This document shows, piece by piece, positions 34,706 to 43,350 of a DNA stretch of 64,000 nt. The DNA comes from Alcanivorax sp. DP30. GTDB taxonomy: Bacteria; Pseudomonadota; Gammaproteobacteria; Pseudomonadales; Alcanivoracaceae. Under the pieces are notes generated by a model that saw only the letters and a list, made by a program, of their open reading frames with translations, made no database searches and was not told the DNA's origin. Position numbers and translations under genes: made by a program. The number at the start of each line of letters is the position of its first letter. Positions within the stretch are counted from its first letter, which is position 1. The stretch is taken from the NCBI RefSeq assembly GCF_009882945.1, contig NZ_WTUY01000024.1:62001-126000 (forward strand). Reading direction: 5' to 3'.

Positions 34706-35907
34706 CTAGTGGTCTCCGCAGTAATGTTGACCCTTCGCTTTCCAGTTAAAAGCTGCTGCATGAGAGATTTCTTTTCGACCTTTAGAGCTTCCAATTTGCT
34801 TTGCAAGACGATTATTTCCTGGTCGGCGCAGTTAAGCGCCGCCGAAATTTTCTGCTGTTCCTCGATGCCGGGTAGGGGCCAATGGATTCTCTTAAAGTGG
34901 TTAAACTTCAAATTCCACGTGTCCGACACGAGTCCCTGCGAGTGTCTGTAGAATACATGTACCAGTGCAGGGAGTTTGAAAAGGTATCCCGCGTATGCGG
35001 GCCATACCTTCTCTGTAGGCGTAACAATAGTATAGGCAGGGCTAACTATCCCCTCCTTATCTGACAAGCTGGATCGTCCTTGCCACATTCGCATCGTGTT
35101 ATAGCCAATGTCGTTAACGCATATTCGACGATACTTGGACTTGTCTTCGTTAGAGGTGTTTTTTCGGCCGGTATCTTGCTGATATACAACGCCCTCATCA
35201 GCGGTAATCGAAAGCAATGGCAGCTCATCCCGGCCTACTTCCACTCGCTCGCTGAACAAACTTTTGAACTTATAGTCCTTCCATTCTCCGCTAAACCTAA
35301 CCCCATTCTTATCCAGCAGACGTTTTTTCCCGGTGAGGAGTTGTTGCATCAGGGCTTTTTTCTGTTGCTGGCTGTTGGCGAGAAGTTGTTCGGTGGTGGT
35401 GATGGCCTTGTCCCAGGTGGAGAGGATTTGGGCGATTTTCTTTTGTTCCCATTCTGGAGGCCAAAGAATCTCAAAGTTATTTAATGCTGCTTTTGTTATG
35501 GTTTTTATTGTGCCGCCGGGTGCCCTCTTTCGCTCTTCTGCGAAAAGCTTTTGTAGGCAGGTTGCAAAGTAGAGGGTGCATCCAGGCTTTTTCAGTCCCT
35601 GAATAATTAGGAGTGTCCGGTCTACGTATGCAGAATACTGTGTTATTGCTACGCGACCAATTGATCCTTGTAGCGTTACAAGAACCGTCCCAGCGGGGGC
35701 AAGCACACTCTTATCTGCAGCCAAATCGCTTATTCTTGCTTTAGTTTGTGGTTTCAGTTGTAGGTTTTTATCCACATCGTACACCTGAACAAAAGGGTGC
35801 CCATCGTCGTCAAACCATTTCTCCAGTCCATAAGGTTGAGGAAAGCTGCCTCTTCTGTATTGGGAGATATCCGATAGTTTTTCGAGCGACCAGCCATTAG
35901 GAATCAT
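34702..35907 (-). CDS. hsdS: Type I restriction specificity subunit
   Basis: A 401-residue HsdS with two target recognition domains (about 1-155 and 205-370), each followed by a helical conserved region with QQKKALMQQLLTGKKRLLD and KKSLMQQLLTGKRRVNI. This pair of near-repeats fits the usual HsdS layout. It determines the bipartite target for methylation and cleavage. ATG 35907 is preferred as GGAG sits 7 bases upstream; it overlaps the hsdM end by 11 bases. Confidence 0.92.
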   Translation of the reverse strand: MIPNGWSLEKLSDISQYRRGSFPQPYGLEKWFDDDGHPFVQVYDVDKNLQLKPQTKARISDLAADKSVLAPAGTVLVTLQGSIGRVAITQYSAYVDRTLLIIQGLKKPGCTLYFATCLQKLFAEERKRAPGGTIKTITKAALNNFEILWPPEWEQKKIAQILSTWDKAITTTEQLLANSQQQKKALMQQLLTGKKRLLDKNGVRFSGEWKDYKFKSLFSERVEVGRDELPLLSITADEGVVYQQDTGRKNTSNEDKSKYRRICVNDIGYNTMRMWQGRSSLSDKEGIVSPAYTIVTPTEKVWPAYAGYLFKLPALVHVFYRHSQGLVSDTWNLKFNHFKRIHWPLPGIEEQQKISAALNCADQEIIVLQSKLEALKVEKKSLMQQLLTGKRRVNITAETTR

Positions 35908-37426
35908 AACCAAGCTCCTCTAGGTGCTTGGCCATATCACTTTCCAGTTCAGCTAGCTGCGCTTTCAGCTTTTCCCGCTCTGCCCGCACAGCCATCAAAT
36001 CAATCTCCTCTTCTTCCTCAAAGGTATCCACATAGCGGGGGATATTGAGGTTGTAGTCGTTCTCCTTGATCTCAGCGAGGCTGGCAAGGTAGGCGTACTT
36101 GTCGACACTCTGACGCGCACGATACGTTTCAATGATCTTGAGAATGTTTTCATCGGCCAGTAAGTTCTGGTTTTTCCCGGCTTTAAACTCTCGGCTTGCA
36201 TCGATAAACAAGACTTTGTCGTCGCTCTTGGCTTTCTTGAAGATCAGAATGGCGGCAGGAATGCCGGTGCCGTAAAACAGCTTTTCCGGCAGGCCGATGA
36301 CGGCATCCAGCAGGTTCTCTTCAATCAGCTGCTGCCGAATCTTGCCCTCACTGGAGCCGCGGAATAGCACGCCGTGGGGCACGACGACGCCCATGCGTCC
36401 GGTCTTCGGCTTCAGGGTCTCGATCATATGCAGGATAAAGGCATAGTCGCCTTTGGTTTTCGGAGGAATGCCCCGGCGGAAGCGGCTGAACTTGTCGTAC
36501 TCGGCCTCGTCGTGGCCCCATTTGTCTAGGCTGAATGGCGGGTTGGCGGTGACGATGTCGAACAGCATCAAGTTGCCGTTCTTATCCAGCAGCTTGGGGT
36601 TGCGGATAGTATCGCCCCATTCGATTTTGTGGTTGTCTTCGCCGTGCAGGAACATGTTCATCTTGGCTAGTGACCAGGTAGAGCCGATGGCTTCCTGGCC
36701 GTACAGCGCATAGCTTTTGCTGTTGTGGTTGTTGCGCACCTTGCTGCCGCACTTCATCAGCAGCGAGGCAGAGCCGCAGGCTGGGTCGCAGATGGTGTCA
36801 CCAGGTTGCGGGTCGAGAAGCTCGGAAATCAGGTTACTGACTTCGGGTGGGGTATAGAACTCCCCGGCTTTCTGACCGCCGCTTGCCGCGAAATTCTTGA
36901 TCAGGTATTCGTAGGCGTTGCCGATCACGTCCAGAGTGCCGACGCGGCTGGGCTTGAGGTTCAGGTCGGGCTTGGCGAAGTCTTCCAGCAGGTGGCGCAG
37001 GATGGTGTTCTTCTGCTTTTCTTCACCGAGCTTGTCGGTGTTGAAGGAGATGTCCTGGAACACGCTCTTGCCGGCATCCTTGAGCTTGGTGCCGTTAGCC
37101 TCTTCGATGGCATGCAGGGCCTGGTCGATGCGTTCGCCGTTGCCGGGTTCGTGGCGGCGCTCCCATAGGACGTAGAAACTGGCATCTTTGGGTAGCACGA
37201 AGCGCTCGTTCTTCATCATCTCTTCGATCAGCTCCGGCTCGTCACCGTATTCCTTCTTGTAGCCGTCGTAGTGATCCTGCCATACATCGGAGATGTACTT
37301 GAGGAACAGCATGGTGAGGATGAAGTCCTTGTAGGTGTCGGCGCTGATGGTGCCGCGAAAGGTGTCGCAGGCCGCCCAGAGGGCTTTGTTGATGGCGTCT
37401 TGGCTGATCTTGGGTGTGGTGCTCAT
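35897..37426 (-). CDS. hsdM: Type I restriction-modification methyltransferase subunit
   Basis: A 509-residue N6-adenine methyltransferase. N-terminal HsdM domain, then the AdoMet motif GDTICDPACGSASLL and the catalytic NPPF (in TANPPFSLDKWG). The C-terminal tail is helical and acidic (EEEEEIDLMAVRAEREKLKA). It forms the M2S methylase with HsdS, and the restriction complex with HsdR. Its ATG directly abuts the TAA of the upstream half-length hsdS gene, and it overlaps hsdS downstream. Confidence 0.95.
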   Translation of the reverse strand: MSTTPKISQDAINKALWAACDTFRGTISADTYKDFILTMLFLKYISDVWQDHYDGYKKEYGDEPELIEEMMKNERFVLPKDASFYVLWERRHEPGNGERIDQALHAIEEANGTKLKDAGKSVFQDISFNTDKLGEEKQKNTILRHLLEDFAKPDLNLKPSRVGTLDVIGNAYEYLIKNFAASGGQKAGEFYTPPEVSNLISELLDPQPGDTICDPACGSASLLMKCGSKVRNNHNSKSYALYGQEAIGSTWSLAKMNMFLHGEDNHKIEWGDTIRNPKLLDKNGNLMLFDIVTANPPFSLDKWGHDEAEYDKFSRFRRGIPPKTKGDYAFILHMIETLKPKTGRMGVVVPHGVLFRGSSEGKIRQQLIEENLLDAVIGLPEKLFYGTGIPAAILIFKKAKSDDKVLFIDASREFKAGKNQNLLADENILKIIETYRARQSVDKYAYLASLAEIKENDYNLNIPRYVDTFEEEEEIDLMAVRAEREKLKAQLAELESDMAKHLEELGYDS

Positions 37427-38020
37427 TTACGCTGTCCTTTGGGCTTTGTTCAGGAGGTCGCCTGCTATAGCGTCCATAAGGGTCTGATTTTTATCAAGTA
37501 TCTCACTCATGACCTGCTGTTCTTGCTTGATGGTTCGGGCGAGATTGGAGATAGCCGTCTGTATGGCCATGTCAGGAACAGCAATGGGTGTGTTCTCCAG
37601 GATGTTGCGCCGAATGCTTTTGGTGAGTGTGCCTTCGGCATTCTTCTGGAGATAGCGTTGGCAGGGCGCCTGATTTAGCTGCCAGGTCAAAAAGGATGGG
37701 TCTACGTTCGGGGGCTTAATCTTCAATACATAGAATTGCGGGGCCGCATGCAGCTCGGTGTTATATGGGAAACCCTCTTCAGCGATCTCAACGGCGTAAT
37801 TGTGGCTCCCTCGAGCGGCCACAAGTATGTCCCCAATTCCCAGAGAGGGTGGCGACTTCTTGCCTGGCAATGCTGTGGGGGTGCAGGACGACCAGTTAAT
37901 GTCGCCATAAGGGGACACATCCTTCATTTGGACGACACAAACATTGCTGTCCTTAAGCTCCTCTATCTTCCCGCGGAATGGATAGCCGGGCTTCACTGAC
38001 GCTATATCGGATAGTTTCAC
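37427..38020 (-). CDS. Half-length HsdS-like specificity protein
   Basis: A 197-residue protein with one target recognition domain (MKLSDIASVKPGYPFRGKI at the start, GIGDILVAARGS, PAVPDMAIQ-like pattern) and one helical region with QEQQVMSEILDKNQTLMDAI. A full HsdS has two such units, so this is about half. Half-HsdS proteins can dimerise in some systems. It starts with GTG 38020 and directly abuts hsdM, heading the operon. It may give a second specificity or be a leftover half; either is inference. Confidence 0.75.
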   Translation of the reverse strand: MKLSDIASVKPGYPFRGKIEELKDSNVCVVQMKDVSPYGDINWSSCTPTALPGKKSPPSLGIGDILVAARGSHNYAVEIAEEGFPYNTELHAAPQFYVLKIKPPNVDPSFLTWQLNQAPCQRYLQKNAEGTLTKSIRRNILENTPIAVPDMAIQTAISNLARTIKQEQQVMSEILDKNQTLMDAIAGDLLNKAQRTA

Positions 38021-38044
38021 TGAGAAATTTTCGTTTCATAGATG

Positions 38045-38102
38045 ATGAAGCAATAATTATGGGTTGAGCTTTAACCCTAGTCAATGTAATTGTTTGCTTC
38101 AT
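38045..38102. promoter_or_regulatory. Nested inverted repeats between hsd operon and recombinases
   Basis: Outer arms ATGAAGCAATAATTA (38045-38059) and TAATTGTTTGCTTCAT (38087-38102) enclose an inner pair GGGTT / AACCC (38061-38065, 38073-38077). It is the only intergenic space of the divergent hsd and recombinase transcripts, so an operator is likely (inference). Confidence 0.5.
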
Positions 38103-38154
38103 TAGCGATGAATACAAGGATGGCTTTCGTCTTGGATTTGGCCGGGGAGGAAGA

Positions 38155-39558
38155 GTGAGGGCACGGGTGGAATATGTTTCCTTGGAAGTCTACGAGCCAT
38201 TCGCTCTGAAGCCTGAAGGGGCAGCAGGGCGTGTAACTGCAAGAGGGGCTTGTTACTGGAGGTGCCCCCCTGAAGATGGGGAGGTGGTAAACCTGCCGGT
38301 CATAGTCGACCCCGACGGTGCGCCGTGGGGAGATGCAGCGAGGTACATGCTGAGTCGACTTGAGGGTGTGCTGGATCCGTCGCCTCGAACCCAGGAATCG
38401 ATTGCCGGCGATCTTCTGGATTTCCGCCGATGGTTGCTGGAACAGCAGGTCGACTACCTGGAAATCCCGGAGCGCCCTAGAAGGCGACCAACCTATAGGT
38501 ATCGGCACTACCTTGATCAACAGATAAAGGCAGGGGCGATAGTAGTTGCAACGGCTAGGCGCAGGATGGGGAGTGTTCAGAATTTCTATCGGTGGATGCA
38601 ATTGGACGGCAGGAAATTCCCCTATCCGCTATGGATTGAAACCGCTTATGAGCATTGGGCATCTAATAGCATGGGGCGAAGTTATTGGAGGTCGGGTGTT
38701 ACAACAGATCTAACGAGGTCATTTCGAATACCGAAGGGCGACTTGATCAATGAGCGCGGGATCGAAGATGGAGGACGGTTAAGGCCGCTGTCCAAGGAAG
38801 AGCAGCAGGGGGTATTAATGGCCCTGAAAGCGATTTCTTGCACAGAGATGACGCTCGCATTCCTCTTGGCGTTGACCACGGGAGCGAGACTGCAAACCGT
38901 ATTCACTCTCAGGGCGGATAGCTTTGAGGAGCCGGCTAGAAGCGGTGCAAACGTATTTCGAATAAAAGTAGGCAGTGGAACGCTGGTTGATACTAAGTAT
39001 GGCCGGAATGTGGTTCTGGAGTTGCCTGCCTGGCTGCATGAAAGGTGCAGAATATACCTTCGTTCACCACGACGCAGGACTAGAGTGGCTCGAGGTCTAA
39101 ATGAGAAAAAATCCGCTCGCGAGCAGTATTTATTCCTAAGTAGATCCGGTCGGCCATACTATGCATCTCGTGTTGAAGCTGAAGTGGGAGGGCTGGGAAC
39201 GTACCCACGGGGGAATGCCGTGACGCAGTTCATCCGTCAACAACTTAAGCCAAAGATGCTGTCCCTAGGATACGACTTTGATTTTCGCTTCCATGATTTG
39301 CGAGCAACTTTTGGAATGAACCTTCTTCTTGCTCAGCTAAGGGAAATACAGGCGGATGGTGAGGTTGGAGGCGATAAGATATTCCGAGTTCTCGACTACA
39401 TTCGAGTTAGGATGGGTCATGGAAGTATTAAGACGACGGAAGGATATTTGAAATATAAAGATGGTGCGGTGCGCCGGCTAGAAATCCAGAACGATTATGA
39501 GAGGTACTTGAGCTCGCTTGTGAAGGATTCATGGGGTTGGCATGACCTGGAAAATTAA
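38155..39558 (+). CDS. Tyrosine recombinase 1 of the trio
   Basis: A 467-residue tyrosine recombinase with all main catalytic residues: Arg245 (TTGARLQTV), His380 and Arg383 (HDLRATFG), His422 (MGHGSIKTTEGY) and Tyr431. The N-terminal 200 residues form the core- and arm-binding region. Starts with GTG 38155 after a strong GGGGAGGAAGA. It overlaps recombinase 2 by 17 bases. Three such genes in a row are known from Tn554-, RIT- and GMT-like elements; which group this belongs to is not certain. Confidence 0.88.
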   Translation: MRARVEYVSLEVYEPFALKPEGAAGRVTARGACYWRCPPEDGEVVNLPVIVDPDGAPWGDAARYMLSRLEGVLDPSPRTQESIAGDLLDFRRWLLEQQVDYLEIPERPRRRPTYRYRHYLDQQIKAGAIVVATARRRMGSVQNFYRWMQLDGRKFPYPLWIETAYEHWASNSMGRSYWRSGVTTDLTRSFRIPKGDLINERGIEDGGRLRPLSKEEQQGVLMALKAISCTEMTLAFLLALTTGARLQTVFTLRADSFEEPARSGANVFRIKVGSGTLVDTKYGRNVVLELPAWLHERCRIYLRSPRRRTRVARGLNEKKSAREQYLFLSRSGRPYYASRVEAEVGGLGTYPRGNAVTQFIRQQLKPKMLSLGYDFDFRFHDLRATFGMNLLLAQLREIQADGEVGGDKIFRVLDYIRVRMGHGSIKTTEGYLKYKDGAVRRLEIQNDYERYLSSLVKDSWGWHDLEN

Positions 39559-41452
39559 TGATACACAGGAGTTCACCTTAGCTGAAATATCAATAGCTAT
39601 GGAGGGCGCAGGGCGGGGGGTCGATTTCTCAAAAATTGCCCTAAAAATTCCTGGATATAAATACGCTGTCGATATTGGTAGCTGGTGCTACGTGCACAGA
39701 AGGCCTGCCTCGAAAAATACTCAATCTGAGCTGGTAGCTAAGAGAGAGGTTCTGAAAAAATCTTACCGGAAGGCCAGAGAGGAGGTTGTTAAGGGTTTTG
39801 TGGATCATGTCCTGGGGCGTCTTGAGCTGGGGTTGTCAGATAAAACCATTTGGGACTTGGTCGGAAAGTTTCCGCGATTTGTATCGTGGTGCGATGAATT
39901 CGATGAGTCCGGGTTGGATGGGCGGAGAGAATATATATCGGCTCTATCTGCATACTCAGAACATCTTCTTCACCGTGTTAGATCTGGTAGTTTAAAAATA
40001 AACCCGGCAAGTCAAATGCAGGATATTTTGAAGGCCGTTGCATTAAGCGCCTATGGTGAGGCGGTGCGTGAAGATCTAAAAAATATCAGACGAATCCGGG
40101 CAACTTCGAGATCAGTCAATAAAACGGTCCCTCCAGATGACAGGTCGGCTGAGCTAGCGATAAGCGTTTATCTTGATGTTTTTCGCCAGCTAAGTGTGTT
40201 TGTAATTAACTTCGAACCGTTCCCTAAATTAATTACAGTCGATGAAAAGCCATTCTGGTTCTTTCCTGCCTCGATACCTTTTGCGGGGCCGAGCAATATC
40301 CATAAAAAGCCTAACTTGCTGCGTCGATATGGATGTTACGACTATGAAAATGGGCGACTAAGGTCGTCAGATGAGGCGAACGGCTTAAGACCGTACTGGG
40401 GTAAGGCAAATGCAAAAAATGCGGAGATTACGGCAAGGAAAAATCTTCGTCTGGCAAATGAGAGTCGCTTCCACAAGCGCCGAATTGATGCAGCAACTTT
40501 CTCGTCTCAAGCATTCATGATGCTGTTTTCTGCCGCAACAGGAATGAACCTCTCTCAAATCGTCGGGCTAAATTATTTTTCAGAATCTCATGTTGAGAGA
40601 GATAAGCCAGGATTCAAGGGGGTTAAGGCGAGAGCGGGAGGAAAAGAAGTCGTCTTTTATCTTTCATCATCATTTTATCGCTTCTACTTGAGATATTTGG
40701 AGCTGCGGTCGTGGATGCTGAAGTCTGTGGAATGCAGTGAAGATCAGCATCCGCTTTTCTTCAATATCAGGAATGGCCTTATTGAACCTATAGCTCAGGA
40801 CTTTTCATACAACTTTAATAGAAGAATCAATATTTGCTTCGATATCAACATAAATATTACGACGCGGAAGTGGCGATCATATAAGGCGGATTGGCTGCTG
40901 TCGAATGTGTCTCTTAAGGAAACTGCAGCAACGCTTCAGAACTCGGAGCAGACCATATTAAAGAGCTACGCCGAAGGTGTTGAGTCAAAATCTTCAAAGG
41001 AAATCGCGAGGTTCTTCAAAGGGTTACGGAAGAGCCTTGAATCGGAACCAAGCAGCGGTTGTGAGGTGATTCCCATCGGCGCGTGCGTGGGCGAGAGCCC
41101 GGATAAGGAGTCTGATGGCCCGGTTGAGCCCGATTGTAGGGTTATGGAGGGATGTCTTTTTTGTGAGAATTACAGGGTTAATGCAGATAAAACCGATTAT
41201 CTGAAGCTGATGAGTTTTAGGTATATGGTCGAAATCAGCCGGCCATTGGCTTCGAATCAGTCACATTTTGAAAAAACATCAGGCCGAGTGAAGGCCAGGA
41301 TTGATGAGCTTCTCAAATACATTGAGGCATCTAAAGGGGTAGATCAGGAGCAGGCCAACCTGATTCGGGAGTCAGTGTATAAAAGGGAAGAGCTTTCGCC
41401 ATACTGGTCCTGGAAACTGGATTTGCTTTACAGTTTGGGTCTCGAAATATGA
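39542..41452 (+). CDS. Tyrosine recombinase 2 of the trio, degenerate active site
   Basis: A 636-residue recombinase-like protein. The catalytic domain is recognisable, but Arg I is Asn336 (TGMNLSQIVGL) and the HxxR His is Arg442 (RKWR, with Arg445 kept). Tyr476 (KSYAEG) is present, and the His before it is Asn467. It is thus unlikely to catalyse recombination alone. A Cys motif (CRVMEGCLFC) follows near the C-terminus. A structural or DNA-bridging role in the trio is inferred. It overlaps the third gene by ATGA. Confidence 0.8.
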   Translation: MTWKINDTQEFTLAEISIAMEGAGRGVDFSKIALKIPGYKYAVDIGSWCYVHRRPASKNTQSELVAKREVLKKSYRKAREEVVKGFVDHVLGRLELGLSDKTIWDLVGKFPRFVSWCDEFDESGLDGRREYISALSAYSEHLLHRVRSGSLKINPASQMQDILKAVALSAYGEAVREDLKNIRRIRATSRSVNKTVPPDDRSAELAISVYLDVFRQLSVFVINFEPFPKLITVDEKPFWFFPASIPFAGPSNIHKKPNLLRRYGCYDYENGRLRSSDEANGLRPYWGKANAKNAEITARKNLRLANESRFHKRRIDAATFSSQAFMMLFSAATGMNLSQIVGLNYFSESHVERDKPGFKGVKARAGGKEVVFYLSSSFYRFYLRYLELRSWMLKSVECSEDQHPLFFNIRNGLIEPIAQDFSYNFNRRINICFDININITTRKWRSYKADWLLSNVSLKETAATLQNSEQTILKSYAEGVESKSSKEIARFFKGLRKSLESEPSSGCEVIPIGACVGESPDKESDGPVEPDCRVMEGCLFCENYRVNADKTDYLKLMSFRYMVEISRPLASNQSHFEKTSGRVKARIDELLKYIEASKGVDQEQANLIRESVYKREELSPYWSWKLDLLYSLGLEI

Positions 41453-43011
41453 GTCAAGTCACCTTTAAGGCGGCATATTATAATTATGACGATAGCCACA
41501 CTGGCTTTCCTCCCGACGATTTTACTCCGAACGTGAATGGTGATGCCCCGTCCTTCGATTTTGTCATATCTCGCTTTGCGGATGGAGAAGTTGCGTCTCG
41601 CTATGGGGATGACATTTGGGACATGAGGCCGTATAGAACTGCGGCAGTCGGACTAGCAAGATTGCATTTCACATTTTGTGACGGTGCTGATCGTGAAGAG
41701 TCTAAATGGCTTATGTTTGTTCTTCTGTATATGCAGGAACCAAAGAGAGAAAGCTATATCGGGGTTGGCTCTGGAGTTAACTATCTTGGTGCAATTAGGA
41801 AGATTACGAGGTACTCAAGAGAGAGGGGTTTTTCAGTAAGGGAGATTCTAGAGAGTGAAAAAAACTTTCAGGAGTTTGTTGATTGCAATCGAAAAAACAG
41901 CGGCCTGCTAAAGAATTTATATCGAATTTTAAATGTATTGATGAGTCTTCCAAGTGGCGCTACAGGATACTCTATACCTAGCTCAAAGGGCGCAGATCTC
42001 TTGCGAGATATCATCAATAGGCTGCCATCTGCAAAGCAGTTTCCAGTGATTCCTCCGAGGTTATTGTCAGTCCTGATTTCAGACTTGGAGAATTTCATCA
42101 ACGAGGTTTTCTGTATTGTTTCTGGATTATCCAGTTTTATTGTTTTTGTGGCCGAGGGGAAGGTTCGACCAAGAAGAATCAGACCCAAGAGTGTTGGTCG
42201 TGGCTTGGGTCCAGATATAAAGCCTGACTTTTGGTCCGCGTGCGACCAGTTCGGGCTGGTGGATGTTTTTGTTAAATATCGGGTTACAAACCTGGTTCGG
42301 CTTAAATCTTTTATCTCCAGGGTGCAGCATGGGTGCAAGACCCTCATGCATATCTATTCGGGCATGCGGAGCTCGGAAGTTCTTGCCCTAAAAATTGGTG
42401 CTTTTCAGGGGTTTAAGTACGGAGGAAATTCTGTATACAAGATTAATGGGGAGACAAGCAAACTTCATGGCGTAAATAAAAAAACGTCATGGATCACGAG
42501 CTATGAAGTGAGGACTGGTTTCGAGGTGGCGGAGGCAATTTCAATCGCAATATCGAAAGGAGTCGGTCTTCTTCAGGAAAAAAAGCCTTTGTTTCCGTCT
42601 GTAAACTACATATCAAGTGGCTGCGGAGTGGGTTTGGATCCGAAAGTTGCTTGTCTTGCTAAGACGACTTTGAAGAGTCAGGAGGTTTATAATTATTTTG
42701 ATGATGATAAATATAAAATCAAAGGTTTAGATTTTGATTTCCTCGAGAGTCTGGATCCATTTAGAGATTGGCGGGAAGATGGTTTTGAAGTTGGTTCTAG
42801 CTGGAGATTTACATCGCACCAGTTCCGACGAACTCTGGCGTTCTATGCAATGCAGTCTTCAAATGTTTCTTTGCCGTCATTGAAGAGGCAGCTGAAGCAT
42901 ATTTCGAGAGACATGACAATCTACTACGGTTCGTCGTTTTCTGATGGGTTTGTGGGGGCACTAGATGAAGGCTTTGTATCTACATTGAAGTCTGAAAAGG
43001 CCATTGGATGA
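41449..43011 (+). CDS. Tyrosine recombinase 3 of the trio, end altered by IS3
   Basis: A 520-residue tyrosine recombinase with Arg307 (YSGMRSSEV), His457 and Arg460 (SHQFRRTLA), His484 (LKHISRDM) and a Tyr at 492 or 493. The active site looks complete. The TGA stop (43009-43011) is formed by the first bases of the IS3-family element, so the natural C-terminus may be lost, but only after the catalytic tyrosine. It starts with ATGA overlap. Confidence 0.83.
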   Translation: MSQVTFKAAYYNYDDSHTGFPPDDFTPNVNGDAPSFDFVISRFADGEVASRYGDDIWDMRPYRTAAVGLARLHFTFCDGADREESKWLMFVLLYMQEPKRESYIGVGSGVNYLGAIRKITRYSRERGFSVREILESEKNFQEFVDCNRKNSGLLKNLYRILNVLMSLPSGATGYSIPSSKGADLLRDIINRLPSAKQFPVIPPRLLSVLISDLENFINEVFCIVSGLSSFIVFVAEGKVRPRRIRPKSVGRGLGPDIKPDFWSACDQFGLVDVFVKYRVTNLVRLKSFISRVQHGCKTLMHIYSGMRSSEVLALKIGAFQGFKYGGNSVYKINGETSKLHGVNKKTSWITSYEVRTGFEVAEAISIAISKGVGLLQEKKPLFPSVNYISSGCGVGLDPKVACLAKTTLKSQEVYNYFDDDKYKIKGLDFDFLESLDPFRDWREDGFEVGSSWRFTSHQFRRTLAFYAMQSSNVSLPSLKRQLKHISRDMTIYYGSSFSDGFVGALDEGFVSTLKSEKAIG

Positions 43012-43071
43012 ATCGCCACCGGTTTGCTAGACACCTTTCAGCCATACAAAATGGCAATCAGAGAGGTATCT

Positions 43072-43350
43072 ATGAGCAGCAAGCGCTATCCCGAAGAATT
43101 CAAGATTGAGGCGGTTCGTCAGGTGACGGATCGTGGTCACAGTGTGGCCCAAGTGGCTGATCGACTCGGCGTCACCACCCACAGTCTGTACGCCTGGATC
43201 AGGAAGTTTGGCCCGGATTCCGAGCAGCATCAGGCCAATGCAGATGACCAATCCGAGATCCGCCGACTCCAGAAAGAGCTCAAGCGCGTTACCGAAGAGC
43301 GAGACATCCTAAAAAAAGCCGCGGCGTACTTCGCCAGTCAGTCCGATTGA
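43072..43350 (+). CDS. IS3-family transposase OrfA
   Basis: A 92-residue OrfA: a helix-turn-helix (RYPEEFKIEAVRQVTDRGHS, DRLGVTTHSLYAWIRKFG) and a C-terminal leucine-zipper-like helix (IRRLQKELKRVTEERDILKK). It binds the IS ends. Near its end is A7G (43311-43318), a classic -1 slippage site, which would join OrfA to OrfB. An upstream start is in frame, but GAGAGG before ATG 43072 decides the start. Confidence 0.9.
   Translation: MSSKRYPEEFKIEAVRQVTDRGHSVAQVADRLGVTTHSLYAWIRKFGPDSEQHQANADDQSEIRRLQKELKRVTEERDILKKAAAYFASQSD

Noticed and set aside
35897-38020. BREX or DISARM methylase locus
   Set aside because: The methylase is followed by HsdS and a true HsdR; no PglZ, BrxC or DrmA-like gene is present.
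38155-43011. Gamma-mobile-trio (GMT) assignment
   Set aside because: As I recall, GMT has a small third protein; here all three are recombinase-like, so I kept the generic name.
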